A DNA stretch of 64,000 bases. It comes from Augochlora pura. Taxonomy: Eukaryota > Arthropoda > Insecta > Hymenoptera > Halictidae. The notes under the pieces are model-generated. The model was not told the origin of the DNA. It did not search any database and saw only the letters and a program-made list of their open reading frames with translations. The DNA is taken from NCBI RefSeq assembly GCF_028453695.1, contig NC_135777.1, positions 12,699,714-12,763,713 of the forward strand, in the 5' to 3' direction. Position 1 is the stretch's first letter. Every line of letters starts with the position of its first letter. The position numbers were made by a program, and so were the translations under genes. Below are positions 32,755 through 44,159 of this stretch, piece after piece.

Positions 32755-34790
32755 CCAAACGCTTCGATTTTATGAGCCATTTCAGACTGTCCGGTGATGT
32801 GGCATAGCAGCGTTGAAGGGGTGAACAAGCGCTGCTGTTATCAGTCGTTCATTTTTCGTTGCCGGGACGAGCTAGTAGGAAAATACCACGAACGATGGAC
32901 CAGAAAGTGCCGTTTATCCATAGCTCGGAGACAGAAGCTCGCGGGCGGATAACGCGTCTTTTCGCAGGTCGTTCGGTAAGCGAGGCACGAGGTAAGTTTG
33001 GCATGCATCGCTCGCTCCTCGGAGCGGCCAACAGCCATCTATGGAATTACCCCGATGATTAATGGTACGGTTGGCTGCGGGCACCCTTCGAGACGTTCTT
33101 TCCCCCGTCCTTGTCCGCCCTTGGCCACCGCCTCCGTTCGGCCCTTCTCCTCGTCGGAAGGGGCCCTTTCCGCTCCGGGTCCACGAGCCCTCAGAACGTA
33201 GTTCGTCGACGGCGTAAAAAAGCCCGTACTATGTTAAACCCGTCCTACCTGGACGTGTTTCGTGGTTCCCGACGTCATCGTCGTGGTGTCGGTCGTCTCG
33301 GTCCTTTTTCCCCGGTTCGATTTCTCGGTCGATCGGTCTGGACCGTCCATCACGATGTCGCAGGCTCGCCTATTCTCCTCTCCGGGGGCAGATTCCAGGC
33401 GTCGGGGCGCGGCAGAAAAACCGTTGATAGCGTCGTTATTCGAGACTGCCGGTATCTCGCGGAATTAGCATCGCGTTTCCTTCGGTTGCTCGAACGCGGC
33501 GTCGAAGCATAGATGTCGAAGCATCGACGTCGGAGGCCGTCGATAGCGGGCGGCGATCGGCGGTGATCGTCGACGTAATCCTCGAAACAGTTACAAGGGG
33601 AAGAGGATGGGGTTCCGTGGGTCGGATCCCGGGGCCGAGCAGCGTAAACGTAAAACCGAGGGGGCAAAGTGGAACGAGAAGGGCCGTAAAAGAGCCGCTG
33701 GCACTCGCTGGCAGCCAGCACGATCGGCAGCACGCGGTTCCCTGGAAGGAGAGAGAAGCCCGGCGAATTCGGGATCGCATGTCGGCGAACAGTAAGACCT
33801 CCCAAACAACCCCGACGGGGGCATCTTCCCTGGGAATAGCAGTGATTCCGGGGAAATGTGCAATATCTTCCGTGATCGGGTGTTATTACCTCGTGATTAC
33901 GGGTTTTGATCTAGGCTAGAAGCGTCTACCCCTTGCCTCCTCTATCTCTCCTATCTCGCCGCCCAACCTTTCGTCGTCCTTCCTCGTTTCCTAGAGGATA
34001 TCGGCGATGCCGCAACCCGAACGATGCAAGGTTGCGTCTAGCCGTGGAGGATTTGAGCGACACCCAGGACTAGCAATCCTTTCGGCGTCGCCCCCGGTCG
34101 AGTCCGTCGCCGTTCCCGACCTACTCGTCACGTCGTCATGCGATTCGTGACGACCGACTCGCGAATCGCCGTGGGAAGCAGCCTACCTTCTCCCTCTTCG
34201 CTCGCCAAGATCTACTCTACTTCGCCGGCTCGATTGCTACCAAGAGTAATGAACGACCTGTGCCGCAATGCCGTTGTTCCTTCCACCGGCTTGGCCCTAT
34301 CTCGACTCTCATCCTCTTCGATATAACTGTTTTCCCCGATTGCCGGCTGCTATAGAGGGTTTCTGGGTCTCCCGAGTCCTAGAAGCCTGGATCCACGTCT
34401 CCGATGCAGCAGACACCTTTGGTCTTGATCAAACTTGGTGCAGCTCATTTTGAAATTACGCTTGGTGCCAGTCATTTTAAAATTCACAATTGATACAATT
34501 CATAGGATATCTTGGGGTTTGTATACTTGATATTTTCCCTATGACTTTGAGAATAACGCTGCTTGATCAAGATGAAATTTGATAGCTGTCTTAAAATAGC
34601 TGCATAAAATTTTATTTATTTATTATACGCGTGATTAATCCTCCACCAGCGAGGTATTTTTTCATTGACAGCACCGGTATTTTGTATTATTCCTGGCTTG
34701 TTATTTATTTATTATTTTCCAGAATTTTGTATTATTCCAGCATTTAAAAAAATTTGAGAGAATTCTGAAATGCTTATTCGAGTATTTATT
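32755..34790. other. CpG-rich block then AT-rich DNA, no recognised gene
   Basis: 32850-34440 is CpG-rich with many overlapping frames of up to 151 codons on both strands and no domain. 34450-34790 is AT-rich. Nothing further seen. Confidence 0.4.
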
Positions 34791-34960
34791 TTAAGCTACA
34801 ATTTACGGTCAAGTTTCTTTCGGAGTATTATTTTAATATTTTCCACGAGTAAACATACGTTAAATAAATAACTCATAAATGTATTTTTACAAACTGAACA
34901 ATCGTAAATTAGAACATTAGCGACTCGTCATTTTGACGGATTCCGTAAACCCGACGTTAA
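34791..34960. mobile_element. TTAACACTAGG-family element, shortened copy, 170 bp
   Basis: The left end is TTAAGCTACAATTTACGG and the right end GACGGATTCCGTAAACCCGA, then CGTTAA. The right-hand segment CGTCATTTTGACGGATTCCG is nearly identical to the complement of the 16643 copy. The interior is about 50 bp shorter. Confidence 0.65.
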
Positions 34961-36229
34961 AGACTTAGTTTACGGAGACTTGATGCATAAGTAAAAGAAC
35001 CTTATTGTTGAAAAGTGTGGTTTGTTTGAAAAAATTTAAATAAATAGGATGTATATCGTTGAGGAAGGGTATTGAAAAGCAACGATATATACAGTCTATC
35101 TTTGTCTGTTCTAGCGGCGTTTCAATTGTCCGAAACCTTAGGCGGGGATAACGTCATGCCGAAAAACATTTGAAGGCTACCACGCGTCGCGTTCCCTATG
35201 AGTTTTTGTTTCAGTTACGTTTCGCTCTCGACATCGGACAAAGCACGTTTTCCTTTCTGTATTATATTGTGTATTTCTAATTTTATATCTGTTTCTCAAA
35301 TTAAATCGTTATTTTACCAAATACGTGTGTGTACTGCGTTTTATTAATTGTGAATCTACAACACTTATCTATTATCTGGATAATTATCTATCACCCGAAT
35401 CTATAAGCAGCGTTATCATTCTGTTATCTGAACTACCCCAGCAGCATTTCCCTCGTTTACATCGCCCGCTGTACTAATTCGATTCACAGTGATCACCGAT
35501 AAGGATCATTGTTCGCACTAGACAACTAGACTACTCGTCGTTCGCCTCGCGTCGACCGCGAAAAATGGTCCGCAAGTAATTGCAGGATTCCCTGGTCCGT
35601 TTTCCCCGTTGTTCTTTTTATCGAGGTATTAAAGGTACGTACAAGAAGGACATTACTCGTGGAACGATCCGATACATGGAAGCCGGGTCGGCTCGCGTGC
35701 TCGCTGTCATTAGAGAGGCTCTACCTTCGCTACCGTGTACGTGGATCGTTCCCTCGCGCGGGCACCTACGCCTGTTTCCTCGCCCCGTGCTTTCCGCCAC
35801 CGCAATTCGGGATCCTGTTCTTGGGCGTCGTCTCCTCGCGGTCACGCCGATACTCACCTTCCTCGCTCACCTTCCACGGCGATCCTTCTCGCCGGAGCGG
35901 TTCGTAATTGAAGGGTTCGCGGCGCGCGAAGATACAGGTCGTTTCGGCTTTGGGTTCCGTGGGCTCCGTGGGCTCCGTGGGTACCGTTGTCGACCCTCAG
36001 AAATCAACTTCTCATTCTCTTTTCACGTGGGAGAGACGCTCCATAGACACTTCTCTAAACGCTTCCCATTCTTCGCATTCTTCCGTGCAGAATCCATCTT
36101 GGCAGGGTTATCAATTCGATCGCCATCAAAATATTCGTTGAATGAATCTATTCCAAGAAATAGCACTACGATCTGTGGCGTGCTTATCAAATCGGAATTC
36201 TGTATAGAAAATTGAATTTTCACCAATTA
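34961..36229. other. No recognised gene
   Basis: 34961-35450 is AT-rich, with a hairpin at 35050-35092. 35540-36110 is CpG-rich, with a 9-bp GTGGGCTCC repeat at about 35957-35985. A 211-codon plus-strand frame at 35580-36215 shows no domain and is read as chance. Confidence 0.4.
35050..35092. other. Imperfect hairpin with an 18-base loop
   Basis: GTATATCGTTG and CAACGATATATAC pair over about ten bases with a small bulge at the outer end. The stem is too short for a typical microRNA precursor. Confidence 0.35.
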
Positions 36230-36443
36230 TTCGGTTGTTCGGAAAGTAATTTCGCATTTTTCCCAACAAAGGACCTAATTTTTTCACAGCCAACGACACT
36301 CTTAAGTTGTATAATCGTTATATATTTGGACAATTGATATAGTAAGCCTTGTTTGTTAAAAATTTTGTTTAATTCATTGTAATAGTTTTTGTTTAATGAT
36401 CTATTGTGTTTCATTTCCACGAAAGACTTTCCGAGCAACCTAA
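36230..36443. mobile_element. mariner-like miniature element, 214 bp
   Basis: The left end is TTCGGTTGTTCGGAAAGTAA and the complement of the right end TTAGGTTGCTCGGAAAGTCT. TA lies directly outside both ends (36228-36229 and 36444-36445). GGTTG then GGAAAGT is a typical layout of mariner terminal repeats in insects. The 87-codon minus-strand frame covering it does not resemble a transposase. Confidence 0.6.
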
Positions 36444-36569
36444 TAATTTCTAGAGATTTCAATATTACAGAAATCACTTGCATAGTCTAGATTTTTTGCA
36501 AGTAATGACGTAATCATAATTACTTATTTCGGTATACACACTGACTTGCATTTTATGGGCTCGTTCATG

Positions 36570-36780
36570 TCAGAAATGCATAAAGATCTGGAATCTATAA
36601 TATTATAATGAATCTGTAGATCTTTATGCGTTTATGGCATGAATGAGTAGGAGACAGATTAGAACATACATTATCTTCGACTTTTGCGGTGTACTTGGAA
36701 ACAGAACAGAAATTTCCGAAGAGCTTCTACATCGAAAAATTGATGAATATAATAGCTGTTTTGCATAATGATCTGTAATT
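36570..36780. mobile_element. Two GCGGATCTTTATGC-family ends head to head; right-hand element about 165 bp
   Basis: CTCGTTCATGTCAGAAATGC then ATAAAGATCTGG (to 36591) is the inverse of GTAGATCTTTATGCG then TTTATGGCATGAATGAG (36616-36647). The rightward element ends with GCATAATGATCTGTA at 36763-36777. The partner end of the leftward one is not seen. Confidence 0.5.
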
Positions 36781-36852
36781 GTAATTAACAGATTCCACGG
36801 GATTGTATACATATCTTGAATATTAATAATAATATTGAATATTAAGAATAAT

Positions 36853-36912
<60 letters not shown>
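36853..36912. repeat. (AAT)n microsatellite
   Basis: Twenty near-perfect TAA units, preceded by looser AATATT repeats from about 36820. Confidence 0.95.
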
Positions 36913-36913
<1 letters not shown>

Positions 36914-38394
36914 TCCACAAAAGTCTCGAAAAAGCAGTTTATTCGTCAGAACGAAAGCTGAAAGCTTGCGATTACAGGAAAATTAATTTCACCCGGTATG
37001 CTTTAAAAATAATTTATCATTGCCGTGTGAAAAATTGCTTCTCTCGCATGTATATTATTCTACAATCGTTGTTTTAATTTATTATAATGTCACCGATCGA
37101 GTACTTTGTATTTAGGCAGTCGCTTTACCTTCTGTACTAAACGAAGCCCTCCTACAATTTAATGTAAATCACATTAATAATTCATGTAAAACAAGACATA
37201 CTACTTCAACTTGTAAGAACTGCTGTGGCACCGATTGGAAAGTATTTACTACATTTTAATGCATAAAGAATGCGATACTTTTCTGTAAGTTTTCGTGGTG
37301 ATAGATGAACATGATAAAAAAAATATATAGATCATCAATGTATACGTGAAACTTCCCTTTTCTTATACTTTTTCACTATAGAGTCAGTCACAGTAATTGA
37401 GACAGGCGCAGAAATTGGGATAATCCAGCCTACTGTATCGATTGAACTGGACGTCGATGATCACGGATTATCGCGAAAGAGTAGGCAAAAGGCCTGGCCA
37501 CGGACAAAGCGAGGGCCGAAAGAGGAAAAGGCTTGTCGACACTTCGAGCAGCCGGCGGAGGAGAGCGAGAGGTGGTCACCGGCCCGCATTGCGGAACGAT
37601 GCGCAACAGCTGCACCTGACACGTCATTTGCAAGGAACTCGTATCAGCACCGGCGACGCCTAATTATTATTCGAGGCGCGCGAATGTGTGCACGCATGCA
37701 CGCACGCGTTTATCCATCGCGCGCGAACGGCCATCCTTTGCTATACAGGCGCTGACCACATTCGTCTCGTCGATCGCGAGCTCGCCTCCGCGCGGTTTTC
37801 CGCTCCGCGCGTCCAAAGACGCCTACCGCGCGCGCGATTTATTCGGCATCGACGCACGCGACGTGGTTTATTCACGATCCCGGGGAATCCAGCCGATCGG
37901 TATTATCTAATCCCGCCGGCCGGCCGGCCGGCCAAACTGCCGGGCCATGGGATTCCTATTCGAGGCACACGCGAGCAACGTTTATGCGGAATTGCATCGG
38001 CGAGGGCGCGAACGCCCGCCCCGTTTCGCGGCCCGCGCTTGATTTCTTTATCGAGCTTCTCCCGGGGGAATTCTTTCTGCCTACCTGTCCCCGAGCCAGA
38101 GATCCCTGGAATCCGAGTTTCGAGCCACCAATTCGCATAACTCGTCGACCAGCCGGCCACAGCTTCCAGGAAAAACGCGCGAAGGGCAAGCTGATCGGGG
38201 CTAAACCGACTCTGATTTCCTAGCGAAAACTGTGCGCATTGTTCTCGGATTATACTGGCCTCCGGCTGCCATTTATACGCTGAGATTCGCGAGTGGAATG
38301 ATCGGTTGCTACTGACCTGCTTCGCGTCGCTTTCGCACCAAAGAACAATGAAAGATAATCGATTTTTCTAAAGGGAACAGAAATCCAGGACATC
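36913..38394. other. No recognised gene; AT-rich then CpG-rich
   Basis: 36913-37440 is AT-rich. 37450-38320 is CpG-rich, with a CCGG run at 37916-37932. Frames of up to 150 codons lack domains. Confidence 0.4.
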
Positions 38395-38760
38395 GACAGT
38401 GAATTTTAAACTTTTGGAAAATGCTGAACAAAATCGGGAATTTTATCTGATCTCAATAATCTGGTCTCCTTCTTAGTGTTCTCAAGAAACCTAGTAGAAT
38501 TTTAATATACACAATCCAATTTTTTCTTCAATAGTCTCAAAAAATATGGAAGATCAACAGTGGTTATTAATTTTTTGATAATGCTGCATAAAACCAGGAA
38601 TTTTATCTAGTTTCCACAATCCACTCTTGTGTTCAGTGTCCTTAAGAAACCTAGGCGACCAACAGTGTCTTTTAATTTTAGGAAATATCGATCGAATTGC
38701 TGCATTTAATCTTCACAATCTAGTCTTGCTCTCGATGTCCACGAATTTAGAACTTGATCC
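38395..38760 (+). repeat. Degenerate tandem repeat, units of about 50-100 bp
   Basis: CACAATC(C/T)A-type anchors followed by CTTGTGTTCAGTGTCC, then AAGAAACCTAG, occur near 38455, 38511, 38616 and 38714, with GGAATTTTATCT ahead of several. Spacing is about 56, 105 and 98 bp. A similar string (CCACAATCCATTTTC) recurs alone near 39901. Confidence 0.6.
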
Positions 38761-40967
38761 ATTTTCATTGTTCCCTGGAGCAGAAAATCCGCAAGTCCAA
38801 CAGCAGCTTCTTATTTTTGGGAATCACACGTAGCTCCACGATCCAGTTTCGCCGCGTCCTTTCGAGCGAGACCGCAACTCCAACTTCGTCTCTTCGCAAG
38901 AGAAGAAAGTTTCCGGAACAAGCAGTACGCAGGAACGAGGAGAGAAGGGTAGACGGAATCGGAACGAAGTTAGGCCGAATTGGTTAATACGCCTTGCCGG
39001 TCAGGCTGCGGCTCTTTACCGCGAGGGGTCGAAGGATCGCCGTGGGCGGTGAAATTAAACCGTCAACGCTTCGATCGTGGCTTCGAAGACTCCGAATGAA
39101 ATTGTCCGTCTAATTTTATCACGACCGGCTTTAAAATGATGGAAGGCCTCCCCGGGTTAAGTCCGTGGGGAGCTAGGGTTGGCTTTAATAAAGAACCGCT
39201 GGAGAGGCGGCGAGAGCACGAGGCTGCGACCGGGGACAGACGAACGAACACACGGTCTCTGCTCCGTTCTCTCCGGGCCGAGGAAACGCGCAAATCCTAC
39301 GGAATCCTCGCGGCCCTCGCGAACTGAATTCTTTAGGGTGCGATACTCGACGTGGCAAAGCCCGCCTCTGCCTTCCTTGATCCTTCTGCGCGATGGCGAA
39401 AGCCGTCGCCGCGGCTCGATCGTCGTCCGAAGTAGCTCCCTCGCTCGTGAATTCACGCGATTCACTCCGTTTTACGGAATTTCTGCTTGTTTTCGAGTTG
39501 CCGGGCTTCCTTGTGTCCTGCAAAATTGATCTTCTACGTTCTATGCAGCGAAAAGAAACGTGTCGAAGAAGAAAGGGTAACGTAAAGCGTTCCGCTCGTC
39601 TGGAGTTGTGCATACCTGCTTTAAAACAGTTCGATGGCTGGATTAAGTCTTCTATAATATATATGCATAATTGAGGAGAGTTTAAGTCATCACTTTATTG
39701 TTTCGATATTGCACGAAAATAACGCGTTAGCCAATGTGACAATTTTTTCTCATCTTCGCGATGGTATGGTTGGATGTACGAATTTTTATTTCTGGGATTA
39801 TTATGTTGGATCGAGTTGATCTTTTCTTTTAATTTAGACTGTCTGCATTACTTCGAAGATTATTTTTTAAATCGGAAAATTGGGAATCTAAATTTTAATT
39901 CCACAATCCATTTTCCAGTTTCGTGAAAACAGGTTGCATATGCGACCTTTCATTTTGGGAATACTCACTCATATTGATGCGATACTTTTTATCTTTATTT
40001 TAGAAGGTTTGATCTATGGTAGGAAATTTCTTTCCTTAAAAGACTATACAATTGAACGAGATACCTCGTAGAAAAGAGCAAGGGTAGAAATCCATTTCAG
40101 AATATGATCGCCTCTCTACGGGATCAAGTCTAATTCCATTTTCTCTGCTAGTCAGCAGAAAGATCGTTCGACTGGGCAGCGGTCGATTATTCTTGAAGAA
40201 GTTTAGCACATGCCCGAGCTACGTGGGTGCCGATAAGCTTGCGAGAAAACGCGGTGGACGCAACCGGAGGAAAGGTTTCGAGCGGAGCCGATTGCGTTGT
40301 TAAAATTCCGTGCTTATCGGCTCGCTCGCTCGATGGCTCGCGCGCGCGTTCCAGGTTCGGTGTAACCCGCGCGGAAGCCATTTGCCAGGCACGATGGGTA
40401 ATTAGCGCGCGGAACACCGATTCGACGCGATAGCGCGCGGCCTTCCTCTTACGTAACGACTCGAAGCCGAGCGGCGCGGCGCGGCTTGAAGACGAGCGGA
40501 GCCGAGCCGAGCCACGCCGTCCGTAAAAAAGTATCGACCATCCGCAGCTATCTGGCCGCTCGCTGGTCGGATCCCGTGACCAACCTGGCGGCGAAGCAGG
40601 CTCTGTTTAGCGGCTCGCGCGAGTCGTCCTCGCGTCTACGAGCCGTCCAACGTCGATCAAAATACGGACCGGCGCGCGATTTCTCGCGTTTCCCTCACCC
40701 GGAAGTAGGAAAAGTCGGCGAGGCATTTTCTTGATTGCCCACCGCCGCCCACCGATGCCGGCGACGGCCACGCGATTCTATCTATCGAGCACCGAGCCGA
40801 CTTAATTACCCGCTTCCGCCGTATCGTCTATAATTTCTTACATTTTAAAACGCCGTGCCGCGGGAACGTGCGAAAACCGCAGGCGGCCCTCTCCCGTCCT
40901 CGATCTTCAATCCTTTTCGGATCCCGATGGATCTCTACGGACCTCGGGAACAAAGCATTTTTACACG
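38761..40967. other. No recognised gene
   Basis: 38840-39640 and 40160-40960 are CpG-rich, the second with GAGCC pentamers near 40497-40513. 39650-40140 is AT-rich. Overlapping frames of up to 142 codons at 39063-39674 lie on both strands and have no domain. Confidence 0.4.
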
Positions 40968-41406
40968 TTAACCCCATGCCGGGCCATTTTCTTTAGAAGC
41001 AATATGATTTGAATTTCTCCGATCGCACTAATTTCTTAGAAGAAAAAGAAAATTGTATATTTATTGTGTGCTTATATCTTCTTGAATGTTTAAATATTGG
41101 CAACGAGAGAATAGAAATTTATTCCTAGTTCAAGGAACGGATGTACATTCATACTTAACACGTTGAGCCTGGCATCGATATTACTGTGCTTTCCGTTTGG
41201 CCGGCAACGAGCAAGCATTTGTCAATATTCACGCGAGAATATATACTTTGTTGTGACCTCCTTTGTTGTTCCTAGGGACCGACGCCGGCCAAAAGAAAAG
41301 TTCACTGTCGGTCCCTAGGGACCGACACCGGGCTCAACGTGTTAATAGCTTATTACTAGAAATCTCCGTCACCAGTCTGACTCGTTAAAGTCCGGCAAGG
41401 GGTCAA
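40968..41406. mobile_element. TTAACCCC-family element interrupted by a second TTAA element
   Basis: The left end is TTAACCCCATGCCGGGCC. The right end is GTCCGGCAAGGGGTCAA (TTAA changed to TCAA). Removing the inner element and one TTAA leaves 252 bp, the same length as the near-intact copy at 7820-8071. The CAGTCTGACTCGTTA segment beside the right end matches the 43904 copy. Confidence 0.75.
41155..41345. mobile_element. Nested TTAA element, TTAACACGTTGAGCC ends, 191 bp
   Basis: The left end is TTAACACGTTGAGCC and the right end GGGCTCAACGTGTTAA, perfectly inverted over 15 bp. Inside the right end lies a perfect 20-bp palindrome, GTCGGTCCCTAGGGACCGAC (41307-41326), and its half CCTAGGGACCGAC also occurs at about 41270. 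The insertion lies inside the older TTAACCCC-family element and is therefore younger. Confidence 0.85.
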
Positions 41407-42226
41407 GTACCGAATTCTGAACTAAGAACTCTCATATCAATGTCATTTAATCGATAAAATCAAAATCAGATGGTTAAATTTACTATGCCAACTATTAGTA
41501 TATCTCTTTTGCGATAACATATTCGAAAAAATATGTTCAGTTTGTTCGAATAAGGTAGTGGAGTTTTGAGGCAGTGCTTTTTGTTTGTATTCGCACGTGG
41601 TTAACTTCATATTTATCGAATAAGACATATTATGCTACTCTATTAAAAAACAAACAAAATGAAAATATTAAAAAGAATTGGAATTAGTAAAACTAAATTT
41701 GGAGGCCTAGCGTTAAGCATCAATGTGGGAAATACTAGTTAAAATGTAAGTTGTTTCTCCAAAACTAAGGGAAAATCTGAAATTGATGATTCTCTCGATA
41801 CGTTCTCGTTATTCTTTCTTCTCGCTTCTAGACGAAACTTATGTCGAACGCGAGTCTCAACCGTGCTATTTTCTGTCCAAATGAAATTGCCCCAAGCGAT
41901 TGGTTCTCCAGAAAATGCAGCAAAAAGTGCATCAAGAAACAGAGCGTAAGATGTAACCTGCGTTCGAACCGCGTCTCTATGCCAACAAATATATTCGCGG
42001 CTGTTGCCGGCAATTTTAGACAGCCACAGATCAGATACGAAACTCCTGCCACGGTTTGCTGTCTCAATAAGCTACAGAGAGCTTCGTCCATCCGGATCGG
42101 AAGACCAGCGAATGCTAACCGAGCTAACGTTTTACCCCGTTCGCGGTAACTCGGATAAGATCGGCGATGAAAAGCATAACTCGTAAATTAGCCGGAATGG
42201 CTGAAAAATAGGAAGAGTTTGGATTT

Positions 42227-42241
42227 GCATAAAGATCCTCG
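42227..42241 (-). repeat. Solo terminus of the GCGGATCTTTATGC repeat family
   Basis: Plus strand GCATAAAGATCCTCG preceded by TTGGATTT, of the right-end type. Confidence 0.35.
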
Positions 42242-42338
42242 AATGTAAGTGCGGCGTGAGATATCGACTGCGCGAGTACGCAGGCCCGTGGGATCCTAAA
42301 GCGCGACGAAGCCGGTCTCGCTCGAGCGAGAGCGGAGC

Positions 42339-42359
42339 GCGGCGGCGGCGGCGGCGGCG
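42339..42359. repeat. (CGG)n microsatellite
   Basis: Seven CGG units in a CpG-rich block. Confidence 0.9.
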
Positions 42360-42769
42360 CACAGTCTGGATCACGAGTTCTCGATCGCGATTATCGCTGG
42401 CGGTGTGGCGAGATCGGTTCCCGTTCGCGGGCGTTACACGTGTTGCTCTTAAGGTTTAGTGGTCATTATTATCCTGGCATCGCGCCGCTCTGCGCCGCTC
42501 CGCGCGGCTCTGCGCAGCACTCTTATCGTTCTATGCAAATCGAAATCATAAACGGCGGAACAGCTCGAAACTATTCGTGGGGGCCGATTACGGGACGCCG
42601 GAACGAACGGAACGCCGCTTTCGCGAAATAATACCAGGATATCGGCTTTACGATTCCGCTGATAGAATCGGGGGTGTCGTTCTCGTTACACGGCCTGCTC
42701 TAAACAAACAGGCTTCGAAACGCAACGAAAGGCGCAACGAGCGAACCCGGCCGTTTCAAAACGGCGCGA

Positions 42770-42772
<3 letters not shown>

Positions 42773-42815
<43 letters not shown>
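42773..42815. repeat. (CT)n microsatellite
   Basis: About twenty uninterrupted CT units. Confidence 0.95.
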
Positions 42816-42819
<4 letters not shown>

Positions 42820-43903
42820 CTGTCTCTGGCCTGTACGAACGGCGAAATCACGCTCTCGCAATTTCCAGCGGGCTTCCATTTAGATAAGCAGCCGGAACGC
42901 GCGAATAAAGCTAATAAAGCAGTCGGACACCGTGAACGAGTGGGTGTCCCGATGAAACAGCCCCATGGGTGATAGCCGGAGCGCGCCCCACGACTTCGCT
43001 GTGATTAAAACTGGCGTTGAACCGTCGTTCCACGCCGCGACGGGGGGCTGATTGCCGGGGGTGGCATGGTCGCCCTCCGCTCCTCGATTCTCGCTAATAT
43101 ATCGGCGCCTCTTTGGGCCTACGAACACGCTTCTGTCTCGGATCCTTTCCCCCTCCTCTTTTCAATAATAAAACGCGTCTCTGAATTGTACCCTCGTCGT
43201 TAAAAGTACAAATCTGAACGAACTCAATCTTATTCTAAATGGATTTGGTCATTAGGCGAATTGTTTCGAGTCAATATTTATCTGAGATAATTATCCGAAT
43301 TAATACTTTCTAGTCTAATATGTTATTCGGATAATTGTTATTTATTATTTGTCATAAACTATCTATTTACTCGAATAAAATCCTATTTGCATCAATTTTT
43401 ATCTAGCTAGATTTTTACTCCATTGCATATTTATTCAACAGTGTCGAATAAAATTTTATCGGTTCATCTTTATCTCCTATTCATCATCTGAATAAAATAT
43501 CTACACGTAATAACGAGACGTCATTATCGTAGTAAATCAACGTCTACGAATTTCTAATGATCGTAGCTGTAAAATACCGTAAATCGTAAGACAAGCTTTA
43601 GTTAGTTACAATTCGAGTTGCCCAATTTTAACAAATGAAACTAAATACGTTTCAGCTGATTTTATGGAGCAAGTGTTCACACAAATCCTCAGGGGGGTAC
43701 GTTTCTATTGTAGCTGCGATAAAATCTACAAGAATTGTGCTAAACTACGCATTATTTACTTCGTTTTCAACGAAGCTGCGCTAACAGCTTAATTAGGGAC
43801 TCTAACGAAAAAGTACTGCTATTCTCAAGTTTGGCAATATGGTTTATCGAGACGTAAACTCCAACTCAAACGTACCATTAGTCGAATACTTTACCAAGTT
43901 CTG

Positions 43904-44159
43904 TTAGCCACTTGCACTACGACATCTTTTACGTTGCGTTGCGTTGATTAGCATTTATTTGTCCTTAATATTTTCTTTAATAGGACCAGATAATTTTTGT
44001 TTCTCGTATCGTCTTAATTTACTTACGTTTCTAAACTTTGATAACAGAAAAGTTCAATTTGATTTCGATTTAGAAGAAATTAATAATATTCATGTTTAGT
44101 ACATCGTACATCGAATCGTCATCACGAGTCTGATTCGTTATTATAGTGCAAGAGGTTAC
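43904..44159. mobile_element. TTAACCCC-family element, diverged copy, 256 bp
   Basis: The left end is TTAGCCACTTGCACTACGAC and the right end TATAGTGCAAGAGGTTAC. It follows the complement of the 7820 copy throughout (for example GATTTCGATTTAGAAGAAAT, then CACGAGTCTGATTCGTTATT). Both TTAA sites have one change. Confidence 0.7.

Larger units (their letters stand above)
41407..43903. other. No recognised gene
   Basis: 41407-42200 is AT-leaning, with an intermediate patch at 41830-42150 where a 102-codon plus frame and an 87-codon minus frame overlap without a domain. A GCGGATCTTTATGC-type end lies at 42227-42241. 42240-43190 is CpG-rich with CGG and CT repeats and GCCGCTC repeats near 42483-42515. 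43200-43903 is AT-rich. Confidence 0.4.

Noticed and set aside
35050..35092. Possible microRNA precursor
   Set aside because: The stem is only about ten pairs; typical precursors need over twenty. No known insect microRNA sequence was recognised anywhere in the window.
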